Assembly: GCA_051646925.1 (NCBI GenBank) | Contig: JBOFDK010000061.1 | Location: forward strand, 1 to 30,887 | DNA: 30,887 nt | Direction: 5' to 3' | DNA from: JBOFDK01 sp051646925 | Lineage (GTDB): Bacteria > Bacillota > Clostridia > Lachnospirales > Cellulosilyticaceae | Shown here: in pieces, positions 8,067-16,089 of the stretch | Position numbering within the stretch: the first letter of the stretch is position 1 | Layout of the letters: each line of letters opens with the position of its first letter | Program-made: the position numbers and the translations under genes | Notes under the pieces: model-generated | What the model saw: the letters and a program-made list of their open reading frames with translations, nothing else | Told to the model about the DNA's origin: nothing | Database searches by the model: none

Positions 8067-8816
8067 ATGAAATTGAGATTGAACTGGCAATTATTTTATC
8101 AAGAGGTTAAACGTTTTATATATAAAATATTGCTAAAAAGACATCAAGAAATTCATTACATAGGAGGTAGTGACGTATTACCACCTCCACTTACAAAAGA
8201 AGAAGAAGAAGTGCTTATTGACGGAATTATTAAGTTTGATGATGAATGTGAAGAACTTGCAAATATTAAAAATACACTTATAGAAAGAAATTTACGTTTA
8301 GTTGTATATATTGCAAGAAAATTTGAAAATACAGGTATTGGAATGGAAGATTTGATTTCAATAGGAACAATTGGACTTATTAAAGCAATTAATACATTTA
8401 ATCCAGAAAAAAAGATAAAATTGGCTACTTATGCTTCGAGATGTATAGAAAATGAAATATTAATGTACCTAAGACGCACCAATAAGTTAAAAATAGAAGT
8501 ATCGATTGATGAACCATTAAATGTTGATTGGGATGGTAACGAATTACTTTTATCAGATATATTGGGAACAGAGTCAGATCTTACTTATAGAAATATAGAA
8601 GATGAAGTAGATAAAACATTATTAAAAGAAGCTCTTCAAAAATTAAACATAAGAGAGCGAGAAATTGTTGAATTAAGATTTGGGTTTAATGCACTTGGAA
8701 AAGAAAAAACACAAAAAGAAGTAGCTGATTTATTAGGTATTTCACAGTCGTACATATCAAGACTAGAAAAGAAAATTATACTTAGGCTAAAAAAGGAAAT
8801 AAATAGAATGAGCTAA
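8067..8816 (+). CDS. sigE: RNA polymerase sigma-E factor, pro-protein (sporulation, mother cell)
   Basis: Sigma-E is the first mother-cell sigma factor. The 249-residue product begins with an amphipathic, basic pro-sequence of about 30 residues. It then runs into HYIGGSDVLPPPL, matching the Bacillus processing region, so SpoIIGA should cut near residue 30. Regions 2.1-2.4 follow, with NLRLVVYIARKFENTG, EDLISIGTIGLIKA and KLATYASRCIENEILMYLRR. DEPLNVDWDGNELLLSD marks region 3, and region 4 ends with a helix-turn-helix (QKEVADLLGISQSYISRLEK). SD AAGGAGGA lies across the spoIIGA stop. The two genes form the classic spoIIG operon. Confidence 0.97.
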   Translation: MKLRLNWQLFYQEVKRFIYKILLKRHQEIHYIGGSDVLPPPLTKEEEEVLIDGIIKFDDECEELANIKNTLIERNLRLVVYIARKFENTGIGMEDLISIGTIGLIKAINTFNPEKKIKLATYASRCIENEILMYLRRTNKLKIEVSIDEPLNVDWDGNELLLSDILGTESDLTYRNIEDEVDKTLLKEALQKLNIREREIVELRFGFNALGKEKTQKEVADLLGISQSYISRLEKKIILRLKKEINRMS

Positions 8817-8897
8817 ACTAATGAATAAATTAAATTGTTGTGGATATCCTTAATATAGACTGACTGAATGCATAAAGGTATACTAGGAGGAATCTAC

Positions 8898-9671
8898 ATG
8901 GCAATAAATAAAGTTGAAATCTGCGGTGTTAATACAGCAAAATTACCTATTTTGAGTAATGAAAAAAAAGAAATTCTTTTTAAATTGATAGAAGAAGGTG
9001 ATTATCAAGCAAGAGAAGAATATATTTATGGTAATTTAAGGTTAGTGTTAAGTGTTATACAACGTTTTAATAATCGAGGGGAGCACGTAGACGATTTATT
9101 TCAAGTAGGGTGTATCGGTCTAATTAAAGCAATTGACAATTTTGATGTAACTCAAAATGTAAAATTTTCAACATATGCAGTACCAATGATTATAGGGGAA
9201 ATACGTCGTTATTTAAGAGATAATAATGCAATTCGTGTGAGTAGATCATTAAGAGATACAGCATATAAGGCATTACAAGCAAAAGAACGTCTTACAAAAC
9301 AAAATGTTAAAGAGCCAAATATACAGGAAATTGCAGAAGAACTTGGAATAGCAAAAGAAGATGTTGTATTTGCGCTTGATGCTATTCAGGATCCTATTTC
9401 ATTGTTTGAACCAGTATATCATGATGAAAGTGATGCATTATATATAATGGATCAAGTAAGTGATGAAAAAAATCATGATGATATATGGCTAGAAAATATT
9501 TCATTAAAAGAAGCGATGAAGCATCTAAACACACGCGAAAAGCATATTTTAACATTACGTTTTTTCGCTGGAAAGACACAGATGGAGGTTGCGGATGAAA
9601 TTGGTATATCACAAGCTCAGGTTTCCAGACTAGAAAAAACAGCACTTAAACATATGAAAAAGCATATTTAG
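8898..9671 (+). CDS. sigG: RNA polymerase sigma-G factor (sporulation, forespore)
   Basis: Sigma-G drives late forespore transcription after engulfment. The 257-residue product opens with the sigma-G-specific NKVEICGVNTAKLPIL, the segment that contacts anti-sigma factors. It contains the conserved region 2 (NLRLVLSVIQRFNNRGE, DDLFQVGCIGLIKAIDNFD, FSTYAVPMIIGEIRRYLRDNN) and ends with a region 4 helix-turn-helix (MEVADEIGISQAQVSRLEK). An upstream in-frame ATG at 8868 is rejected because SD AGGAGGA (8885-8891) points to 8898, which also gives the Bacillus N-terminus. The 81-nt gap after sigE contains no convincing sigma-F promoter, so read-through from spoIIG may contribute. Confidence 0.97.
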   Translation: MAINKVEICGVNTAKLPILSNEKKEILFKLIEEGDYQAREEYIYGNLRLVLSVIQRFNNRGEHVDDLFQVGCIGLIKAIDNFDVTQNVKFSTYAVPMIIGEIRRYLRDNNAIRVSRSLRDTAYKALQAKERLTKQNVKEPNIQEIAEELGIAKEDVVFALDAIQDPISLFEPVYHDESDALYIMDQVSDEKNHDDIWLENISLKEAMKHLNTREKHILTLRFFAGKTQMEVADEIGISQAQVSRLEKTALKHMKKHI

Positions 9672-9709
9672 TGATTTGATTTTATAGTTTTAATATAGGG
9701 GGAGTTGTA

Positions 9710-9967
9710 ATGAGAATAGGAGATATGAAGCAAAAAGAAATTATTAACACGATAGATGGTTCAAGACTCGGATATATATGTGATGTAGAAATTGATTGGG
9801 TGGAAGGAACAGTTAAAAGATTAATTGTTCCAGGTCCGCGTAAAGTTATGGGGATTTTTGGTGGAGAATCTGAGTATTTAATAGAGTGGGATCAGATAAA
9901 AAAAATAGGCGAAGATATTATACTAGTAGAACTTGGTAATGAATATATGCAAAATGGAGATTATTAA
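9710..9967 (+). CDS. ylmC: YlmC/YmxH-family sporulation-associated PRC-barrel protein
   Basis: An 85-residue protein of the YlmC/YmxH family, a single PRC-barrel-like beta domain found mainly in endospore formers and often next to sigG. Its molecular function is unknown. Visible features are the family-type opening MKQKEIINTIDGSRLGYICD, followed by VEIDWVEGTVKRLIVPG, and WDQIKKIGEDIILVE near the end. SD GGGGGAG (9698-9704) supports the ATG. It is 38 nt after sigG and is closed by a perfect bidirectional terminator, so it is probably the last gene of the sporulation sigma unit. Confidence 0.87.
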   Translation: MRIGDMKQKEIINTIDGSRLGYICDVEIDWVEGTVKRLIVPGPRKVMGIFGGESEYLIEWDQIKKIGEDIILVELGNEYMQNGDY

Positions 9968-10005
9968 AACAAAAAAGGATGCAGTGATGCATCCTTTTTT
10001 GTTTT
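9966..10005. terminator. Bidirectional terminator between ylmC and comM
   Basis: A perfect 18-bp inverted repeat (9966-9983 and 9988-10005, core GGATGCA/TGCATCC) with a GTGA loop has an A-rich left and a T-rich right flank. It serves ylmC on the plus strand and comM on the minus strand, whose genes converge here. Confidence 0.93.
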
Positions 10006-10022
10006 GAAAATTTGAAAACTGC

Positions 10023-11537
10023 TTAGGCATAATATTGACGATCAAATAGGCGATATCCAATAGCTTCTGAAATAGCTAAAGAATCAATTAATTCGCTATT
10101 ATTTAAATCCGCAATAGTTCGGCTAAGTCTGAGTATATGTGCATGACCACGTGCACTAGCACCTATACGATTAAACCATTCTTGAAGAAGTAATTCAGCA
10201 TCAGGAGTTAGTTTGCAAAAATGTTGAAGTTTGTCAGCTGGAATTTCACTATTATAATTAACTAATGAATTCGCAAATCTTTTATGTTGATGATTATATG
10301 CTGCTAAAACTTGAGTATACATTTCTTTCGTTGATAAGTTTTTTTGTTCTTTTAATGCATCAAAAGAAACAGGTTGTAGTTCTAGTTGAATACTAACACG
10401 ATCAAGAAGTGGACCAGAGAGTTTGCCTAAATAACGTTTGACACTTAAAACATCACAAGTACATTTTTTTGGATTAGGATAATAACCACAAGGGCAAGGA
10501 TTTGTAGAGGCGACAAGTAAAAATTGAGAAGGATATGTTACCTGATGTTTAACTCTAGATATTGTAATGGTACCATCTTCAAGAGGTTGGCGTAATAATT
10601 CTAGAGATTTTTTATTAAACTCTAATAATTCGTCTAAAAATAATACACCTCTGTGAGATAGACTAATTTCACCAGGTCTTGGATTTGTACCTCCGCCAGT
10701 TAAAGATTGAGGAGTTGCAGTATGATGAGGTGCACGAAAAGGACGTTCTTTTATAATAGACGCAGTACCAAGTTTATCCGCAACGCTATAAATTTTGGTA
10801 ATTTCTAGCTGTTCATTTTTTGAAAGGGGTGGCATAATATAAGGTAATCTTTTTGCGAGCATAGTTTTACCAGAGCCTGGAGGGCCAATCATAAGAATAT
10901 TATGATTTCCAGCAGCAGCAACCATAAGACCACGTTTAATAAATTCTTGACCTTTTACATCTGAAAAATCCAAAAAATCATTATTAGAAGTAGTATTTGC
11001 TGGTAATTCGGGAACTATTGGGACTATTTTTTTTGTTAAATAACCAATTACGTCTAAAAGATGATTACAAAATACGATAGAATCAAGTTCTAAAGGTAAT
11101 AATTCGTTTGAATTTTCTAATGGAACAATAAATGTTAATTCTGGTGTACGTTTTGGCTGAGCAACAATAGGAACAAGACCACGAGTACGACGCAAATGTC
11201 CATCCAAAGAAAGTTCGCCTGCAAAACAATTATTTTGCAGATAAGAAGGATCTAATTGATTAGATGCGCAAAGTATACCAAGCGCAATAGGTAAATCGTA
11301 TAAACTGCCTTCTTTACGAACATCGGCAGGTGCAAGGTTTATAGTGATTCGTTTAATAGGAAAGTGAAATCCACTATTTTTTATAGCGCTTTTCACACGT
11401 TCTTTAGATTCTTTTACAGCACTATCAGGTAAACCCACAATATCAAAAGAAGGAAGGCCGTCACTCAAATCAATTTCAACTGTTACATCGATTGTTTTAA
11501 TACCAATTAAAGCATAACTGATTAATTTACAGAACAT
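10023..11537 (-). CDS. comM: YifB/ComM-family Mg-chelatase-like AAA+ ATPase
   Basis: ComM-family proteins are hexameric AAA+ helicases. In transformable bacteria ComM speeds branch migration and so the integration of incoming single-stranded DNA. The 504-residue product has the N-terminal ribosomal-S5/Lon-like ChlI domain (about 1-170; SFDIVGLPDSAVKESKERV, INLAPADVRKEGSLYDLP), Walker A GPPGSGKT at 218-225, Walker B VLFLDEL, and the ComM cysteine cluster CPCGYYPNPKKCTC. The C-terminal lid domain contains SARGHAHILRLSRTIADL. It is the only full gene on the minus strand, divergent from dprA (another DNA-uptake gene) across 90 bp. SD AAAGGAT precedes the ATG on the minus strand. Confidence 0.95.
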   Translation of the reverse strand: MFCKLISYALIGIKTIDVTVEIDLSDGLPSFDIVGLPDSAVKESKERVKSAIKNSGFHFPIKRITINLAPADVRKEGSLYDLPIALGILCASNQLDPSYLQNNCFAGELSLDGHLRRTRGLVPIVAQPKRTPELTFIVPLENSNELLPLELDSIVFCNHLLDVIGYLTKKIVPIVPELPANTTSNNDFLDFSDVKGQEFIKRGLMVAAAGNHNILMIGPPGSGKTMLAKRLPYIMPPLSKNEQLEITKIYSVADKLGTASIIKERPFRAPHHTATPQSLTGGGTNPRPGEISLSHRGVLFLDELLEFNKKSLELLRQPLEDGTITISRVKHQVTYPSQFLLVASTNPCPCGYYPNPKKCTCDVLSVKRYLGKLSGPLLDRVSIQLELQPVSFDALKEQKNLSTKEMYTQVLAAYNHQHKRFANSLVNYNSEIPADKLQHFCKLTPDAELLLQEWFNRIGASARGHAHILRLSRTIADLNNSELIDSLAISEAIGYRLFDRQYYA

Positions 11538-11562
11538 AAGGTTATCCTTTCAAAAAATGTTT

Positions 11563-11607
11563 TCTTAATTATTGACGTATTATTAATAAATTAATCAATA
11601 ATTAAGA
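11563..11607. promoter_or_regulatory. Symmetric divergent control region between comM and dprA
   Basis: Perfect 13-bp inverted arms TCTTAATTATTGA (11563-11575) and TCAATAATTAAGA (11595-11607) flank a 19-bp AT-rich spacer. Each arm supplies a TTGA-type -35 for its outward gene: TTGACG at 11572-11577 for dprA and TTGATT on the minus strand for comM. The -10 matches, 17 bp away, are poor (TCAATA on both strands). The symmetry suggests one operator or regulator acting on both genes. Confidence 0.5.
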
Positions 11608-11627
11608 TAAGAAAGGTGGAAGGGTAA

Positions 11628-12737
11628 ATGATGAACAAAAAATTAGCATTGTGGTGGCATTTAACTCCAATAAAAAACAGTCTAAAACAAGAAGTATTAG
11701 GCAAAATAGGGGATTATAATGTATTATTTGACAAAACACATGAGTGGTGGACTATTCAATTAGGAAGAGATATAGCGGATAAAATTGAAAAATCAAAAAA
11801 AAATTTAGCGCATTATGAAGATATTATTAATACTTGTTTAGATAAAGGGATTCAAATTATTACAATAAAAGAAGAACAATATCCTAAATTGTTAAAAGAA
11901 ATTCCAGATGCACCAATGTGTATTTTTGTAAAAGGAAATGCACAGGCGTTAAATAAACCTATGATTGCTATTGTAGGCTCACGAAAATGTTCAGAATATG
12001 GATTTGATGTGGCCAAGTACTTAGGTAAAATGTTAAGTTTAAATGGAATTACAGTTGTTAGTGGTTTAGCTAAAGGAATAGATGAAGCGGCGCATAAAGG
12101 TACAATAAATAATGGATCGACTGTTGCAGTAATGGGGACAGGTGTCGATGTATGTTATCCAGTTCAAAACAGGCAATTATACCAATCTATTTTAGAACAA
12201 GGATGTATAGTGTCTGAGTTTGTACCAGGGACTAAAGGTTTACCATATCATTTTCCTATGCGTAATCGTATTATCAGTGGGATGTCACTAGGCAGTGTTA
12301 TAATTGAGGCGGCAGAAGAGAGTGGTTCACTTATTACAGCGCAACTTGCACTAGAACAAAATAGAGAAGTATTTGCAGTTCCAGGAAATATATTTAGTAA
12401 ATTTAGTGTTGGAACAAATAAGTTAATACAAGCGGGCGCCAAACTAGTAATGACAGAGAAAGATATAATAGAAGAATTAAGTAATGAAATAAGATATAAT
12501 TCTCAACTTTCAGAATATGGTCAAGCTAATTCTATGAGTATTTCACTTGATAAAGTTGAAGTTATAGTTTATGATTGTTTAAGTCAGCAACCTGTTCAAG
12601 TGGAACAGTTGTATCAAACGATTGTGAAAAAAGAATCAGCATTTAATATGTCTCAATTGGAGATGATTTTATTGCAACTAGAAATGAAGGGTATTGTGCA
12701 AAGATTGCCCGCTAGAAGATATAGTCGTATAAAATAA
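11628..12737 (+). CDS. dprA: DNA-processing protein DprA
   Basis: DprA (Smf) binds single-stranded DNA entering the cell and loads RecA onto it during natural transformation; it is also kept in many species not known to be transformable. The 369-residue product has a divergent N-terminal region (1-80), a Rossmann-like core with GSRKCSEYG (117-125), SGLAKGID (145-152), VMGTGVDVCYP and MRNRIISGMS, and a C-terminal winged-helix domain (about 300-369) typical of DprA. Two ATGs (11628, 11631) fit the SD AAAGGTGGAAGGG (11611-11623). The first is used here. topA follows after 13 nt. Confidence 0.95.
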   Translation: MMNKKLALWWHLTPIKNSLKQEVLGKIGDYNVLFDKTHEWWTIQLGRDIADKIEKSKKNLAHYEDIINTCLDKGIQIITIKEEQYPKLLKEIPDAPMCIFVKGNAQALNKPMIAIVGSRKCSEYGFDVAKYLGKMLSLNGITVVSGLAKGIDEAAHKGTINNGSTVAVMGTGVDVCYPVQNRQLYQSILEQGCIVSEFVPGTKGLPYHFPMRNRIISGMSLGSVIIEAAEESGSLITAQLALEQNREVFAVPGNIFSKFSVGTNKLIQAGAKLVMTEKDIIEELSNEIRYNSQLSEYGQANSMSISLDKVEVIVYDCLSQQPVQVEQLYQTIVKKESAFNMSQLEMILLQLEMKGIVQRLPARRYSRIK

Positions 12738-12750
12738 AGAGGAGGTAAGT

Positions 12751-14841
12751 ATGGCAACAAATTTGGTTATTGTGGAATCTGCAGCTAAAGTTACTACAAT
12801 CAGTAAATTTTTAGGGAAAAATTATGCGGTTGCAGCATCTGTTGGACATATAAGGGATTTACCGAAAAGTCAACTTGGGATTGATGTAGAAAATGACTAT
12901 GAGCCTAAATACATTACAATTAGAGGTAAGGGCGAATTATTACAAAAGTTACGAAAAGAAGTTAAAAGTGCAAAAAATATTTATTTAGCAACTGACCCTG
13001 ACCGCGAGGGAGAAGCAATTTCATGGCATCTTTTCCATGCATTAAAACTTGCAGGAGCAACAGATAAAAAAGTTTATAGAATTACTTTTAATGAAATTAC
13101 TGAACAAGCAGTTAAAGATGCTATTAAAAATCCAAGAGAAATTAATACAGATTTAGTAGACGCGCAACAAGCTAGACGTATACTAGATAGACTTGTTGGA
13201 TACAAAATCAGTCCTATTCTATGGAAAAAAATTAGAAAAGGATTAAGTGCAGGTCGTGTGCAATCAGTAACTCTAAGATTAATATGTGATAGAGAAAAAG
13301 AAATACAAGAATTTATAGAACAAGAGTATTGGTCAATTCAAACGACGTTTAAGTACGGAAAAACAAAAGGGTTTGATGCAAAACTTGATAAGAAAAATGG
13401 TAAAAAAATTGAAATTAACAATGAAGATGAAGCAAACGTTATTATAAAAGCTTGTGAAAATAAACCTTTTCAAGTTAATAAAATTAAAACATCTGAACGA
13501 ATAAAAAATCCAGTACTACCATTTACAACAAGTACACTTCAACAAGAGGCAGCAAAACATTTAGGTTTTTCGACACAAAAAACAATGAATATTGCGCAAC
13601 AATTATATGAAGGTATTAAAATAGGCAAAAAAGAAGTTGGTCTTGTAACGTATATCCGTACAGATTCAGTACGTGTTTCAGAGACGGCAAAAGAACAAGC
13701 GGCTGAATATATTACTAATAAATATGGTGAAGAATATTTACAACAAAATAAAAATAACAAGCCGACTAAAGCTGCAAAGATTCAAGATGCCCATGAAGCT
13801 ATCAGACCGACATATTTAACTGAAGAACCATTGCAAATGAAAGAACATTTATCAAGAGATCAATATCGTTTATATAATATGATTTGGTGCCGATTTATCG
13901 GAAGTCAAATGACACCAGCTAAATACAAAACACATTCAATAACAGTTGCAAATGGAGAATATACGTATAAAGCAACATATTCTGAACAACTTTTTGCAGG
14001 ATTTTTGAAAGCTTATGCTCTTGAAGACAAAAAAGAAGAGAAAGTATCACCTATACAAGTTCAAGAAGGTGAAACTTTAGAGTGTGTCAATATTACGCCA
14101 AATCAGCATTTCACACAACCACCTGCAAGATACTCAGAGGCAACGTTAGTTAAAACATTGGAAGAAAACGGTGTTGGTAGACCTAGTACATATGCGCCTA
14201 CCATTACGACGTTACTCGGAAGAGGATATATTACAAAAGAAACAAAAGTTCTGTATCCAACAGAATTAGGTGAAGTAGTAAATGGTATTATGTTACATCA
14301 TTTTGACGAAATTGTTAATGTAGATTTCACAGCGCATTTAGAACGTGTTTTGGATGAAATTGCATCAGGTAATATTTATTGGAAAGAAATTATCAAAGCA
14401 TTTTATCCAAATTTTTATAAAACAGTTTTAAAAGCGGAAGAAGAAGTGGAAAATATCGACTTAACAGAAGTTACAGATATTCCATGTGACACATGTGGAA
14501 CACATATGATTGTTAGATATGGTAAATATGGTAAATTCTTAGGATGTCCTAAATTTCCAGAATGTAATTTTACAAAACCATGGTTTGAACCGATAGGTGT
14601 TAAATGTCCTACATGTGATGGCGAAGTCATATTGAAAAAGACAAAAAAAGGAAGAATTTATTTTGGTTGTGAAAACAATATAAATGATTGTGAATTTATG
14701 TCATGGCAAAAACCAACAGGCGATAATTGTCCGGTATGTAAAGATGTACTTATTGAAAAAGGATCGGTAAAAAATAGACAAATAGTTTGTCGTAATTCAA
14801 CGTGTAATTACGGAAAAAAACAAGACAAGAAAAAAGAGTAA
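12751..14841 (+). CDS. topA: DNA topoisomerase I (type IA)
   Basis: TopA relaxes negative supercoils by a transient 5'-phosphotyrosine break in one strand. The 696-residue product begins with the Toprim domain (LVIVESAAK with Glu9; the acidic triad in TDPDREGEAISWH at 81-93). Its catalytic Tyr301 is in TYIRTDS. DAHEAIRPT and the gate domain with GVGRPSTYAPTI follow. The C-terminus has three four-cysteine zinc-ribbon modules starting near residues 575, 620 and 660 (CDTC, CPTC, CPVC). SD AGAGGAGGT places the ATG. It is co-transcribed with dprA, and no hairpin lies directly at its stop. The hairpin at 14946-14976 in the codY leader is the nearest terminator. Confidence 0.97.
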   Translation: MATNLVIVESAAKVTTISKFLGKNYAVAASVGHIRDLPKSQLGIDVENDYEPKYITIRGKGELLQKLRKEVKSAKNIYLATDPDREGEAISWHLFHALKLAGATDKKVYRITFNEITEQAVKDAIKNPREINTDLVDAQQARRILDRLVGYKISPILWKKIRKGLSAGRVQSVTLRLICDREKEIQEFIEQEYWSIQTTFKYGKTKGFDAKLDKKNGKKIEINNEDEANVIIKACENKPFQVNKIKTSERIKNPVLPFTTSTLQQEAAKHLGFSTQKTMNIAQQLYEGIKIGKKEVGLVTYIRTDSVRVSETAKEQAAEYITNKYGEEYLQQNKNNKPTKAAKIQDAHEAIRPTYLTEEPLQMKEHLSRDQYRLYNMIWCRFIGSQMTPAKYKTHSITVANGEYTYKATYSEQLFAGFLKAYALEDKKEEKVSPIQVQEGETLECVNITPNQHFTQPPARYSEATLVKTLEENGVGRPSTYAPTITTLLGRGYITKETKVLYPTELGEVVNGIMLHHFDEIVNVDFTAHLERVLDEIASGNIYWKEIIKAFYPNFYKTVLKAEEEVENIDLTEVTDIPCDTCGTHMIVRYGKYGKFLGCPKFPECNFTKPWFEPIGVKCPTCDGEVILKKTKKGRIYFGCENNINDCEFMSWQKPTGDNCPVCKDVLIEKGSVKNRQIVCRNSTCNYGKKQDKKKE

Positions 14842-14844
14842 ACT

Positions 14845-14851
14845 TGTCGAA
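14845..14851 (+). promoter_or_regulatory. Spo0A-box match upstream of codY
   Basis: TGTCGAA, a full match to the Spo0A core box TGNCGAA, lies between the topA stop and the codY promoter, 37 bp before the -35. The motif also occurs by chance inside several genes of this window, so only its intergenic position supports function. Confidence 0.35.
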
Positions 14852-14888
14852 AAACAATGAAAGTTTACAAAATGTTCACAAATCAACG

Positions 14889-14917
14889 TTGAATTTTCTC
14901 TAAAATTGTGATAATAT
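14889..14917 (+). promoter_or_regulatory. codY leader promoter overlapped by a CodY-like box
   Basis: TTGAAT (14889-14894), 17 bp, then TAATAT (14912-14917) with an upstream TG (TGA-TAATAT), i.e. an extended -10. Within it, AATTTTCTCTAAAATT (14892-14907) matches the CodY box AATTTTCWGAAAATT at 12 of 15 positions, placing CodY on its own promoter. The expected start is near 14924. Confidence 0.65.
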
Positions 14918-14945
14918 GATTAATGTGTAAATAAAACTTTTGGGG

Positions 14946-14976
14946 GACAAAGTTGAGTACTCAACTTTGTCTTTTT
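14946..14976 (+). terminator. Strong terminator in the codY leader
   Basis: Arms GACAAAGTTGAGT (14946-14958) and ACTCAACTTTGTC (14959-14971) form a perfect 26-nt palindrome followed by TTTTT. It lies about 22 nt after the predicted codY leader start and 84 nt before the gene. It can end topA transcripts, attenuate codY, or release a roughly 50-nt RNA. Confidence 0.8.
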
Positions 14977-15059
14977 AATGAGGATAAATGAATAAGGTGT
15001 ATAGTGTGAAAATATTTAGAACATACTAATCGTATAAACTATTATAGGAGGATTTTTTT

Positions 15060-15818
15060 ATGTCTATAGAATTATTACAAAAAATGAGAAAAGTTAACCG
15101 ATTACTTCAGCGTGTAGGATCTGATAGAGTTATTTTTTCAGAAATATGTGAAGTTATTAGTGATGTAGTACAATCAAATGTATTGGTTGTTAGTGGAAAG
15201 AGCAAAGTATTAGGAATAAATAATATTTTTGCAAATGATTTAGTGAACGATGAACAATATATTGGATATTCAATAAACGACCAATTAATTTCAATTATGG
15301 ATGTTAGAGAAAATATTACAATGGATACTATTTTTTCTGATTCAGCAAACAGTGCAAACTACTTAGGTTGTCTTGTACCAATCGTTGCGGGTGGACAAAG
15401 GTTAGGAACATTCTTGTTATATAGAGAAAAAAATCAAGGAAGTTATCAAACAGAAGATCTTATTTTAGCAGAATATGGTGCGACTATTGTAGCGGTAGAA
15501 ATGCTAAAATCATTAAAAGATGAAACAGAAGAAGAGGCAAGAAAAATTGCGGTTGTAAAATCAGCAATTGGAACGTTATCTTATTCAGAATTAGAAGCAA
15601 TATTCCACATTTTTGAAAAATTAGATGGAACAGAAGGATTATTGATTGCAAGTAAAATTGCAGATAAAGTAGGAATTACACGTTCAGTAATCGTTAATGC
15701 ACTTAGAAAATTTGAGAGTGCAGGAGTAATTGAATCACGTTCATTAGGAATGAAAGGTACTTATATTAAAGTATTAAACAATTCTTTAATTGAAGAACTG
15801 GACAAACTTAGAAAATAA
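15060..15818 (+). CDS. codY: GTP-sensing transcriptional pleiotropic repressor CodY
   Basis: CodY is the low-GC Gram-positive regulator that represses nutrient-adaptation and sporulation genes when branched-chain amino acids and GTP are plentiful. The 252-residue product has an N-terminal GAF-type sensor (about 1-150, with VPIVAGGQRLGTFLLYR and ILAEYGATIVAVEML at its end) and a C-terminal winged helix (about 195-245). The DNA-reading segment ASKIADKVGITRSVIVNALR is almost the Bacillus sequence, as are the VIESRSLGMKGTYIKVLNN residues after it. The sensor half is much more divergent. SD AGGAGGA (15045-15051) precedes the ATG. The leader holds a promoter, CodY-like box and terminator. Confidence 0.96.
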   Translation: MSIELLQKMRKVNRLLQRVGSDRVIFSEICEVISDVVQSNVLVVSGKSKVLGINNIFANDLVNDEQYIGYSINDQLISIMDVRENITMDTIFSDSANSANYLGCLVPIVAGGQRLGTFLLYREKNQGSYQTEDLILAEYGATIVAVEMLKSLKDETEEEARKIAVVKSAIGTLSYSELEAIFHIFEKLDGTEGLLIASKIADKVGITRSVIVNALRKFESAGVIESRSLGMKGTYIKVLNNSLIEELDKLRK

Positions 15819-15833
15819 GTATTTAATATAAAC

Positions 15834-15875
15834 AAAAAAAGACTGTTAAACTATTGAAGTAGTTTACAGTCTTTT
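15834..15875 (+). terminator. Intrinsic terminator after codY
   Basis: GACTGT-T-AAACTA (15841-15853) pairs with TAGTTT-ACAGTC (15860-15871), with one bulged T and a 6-nt loop. It is flanked by seven As and at least four Ts. Confidence 0.88.
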
Positions 15876-15995
15876 ATTATTTTAAGTAAACATACATAAC
15901 TGCCAATTGGAAATGTTCACACCAGTATATGTTAGTGGAGAATGCACAAAATAAATTTATAAAATTTATGATAAATACAAAAAAATGAATTAAGG

Positions 15996-16024
15996 TAGAC
16001 AATAAAAATCATTTTATGTATAAT
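15996..16024 (+). promoter_or_regulatory. Sigma-A-type promoter for the Xer recombinase gene
   Basis: TAGACA (15996-16001), 17 bp, perfect TATAAT (16019-16024). The preceding 100 bases hold an AT-only inverted repeat (ATAAATTT/AAATTTAT, 15951-15969) and an imperfect hairpin (about 15890-15935), neither of clear meaning. Confidence 0.65.
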
Positions 16025-16089
16025 ATTATTATGTATAGATGAGGTAAAACATAAAGTGATATTGTATGCAGTATAAATGGGGAGGAACT

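Noticed and set aside
8835..8884. Promoter TAGACT-N17-TATACT (or TTGTTG upstream) before sigG
   Set aside because: The predicted start would fall within the sigG SD, leaving no usable leader.
8868..8897. Longer sigG start (ATG 8868) and GCATA at 8870 as a sigma-F -35
   Set aside because: The SD and homology both select 8898, and the matching -10 would fall on the SD with a poor match.
9966..10005. Possible short repeat or mobile-element end between ylmC and comM
   Set aside because: The perfect stem with A/T flanks between convergent genes is fully explained as a bidirectional terminator.
15951..15969. AT-only inverted repeat ATAAATTT-ATA-AAATTTAT upstream of xerD
   Set aside because: Such repeats arise easily in sequence this AT-rich; it lacks a link to a known operator.
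16066..16089. Longer N-terminus for the Xer recombinase
   Set aside because: The extra codons cover the SD GGGGAGGAAC and have no SD of their own.
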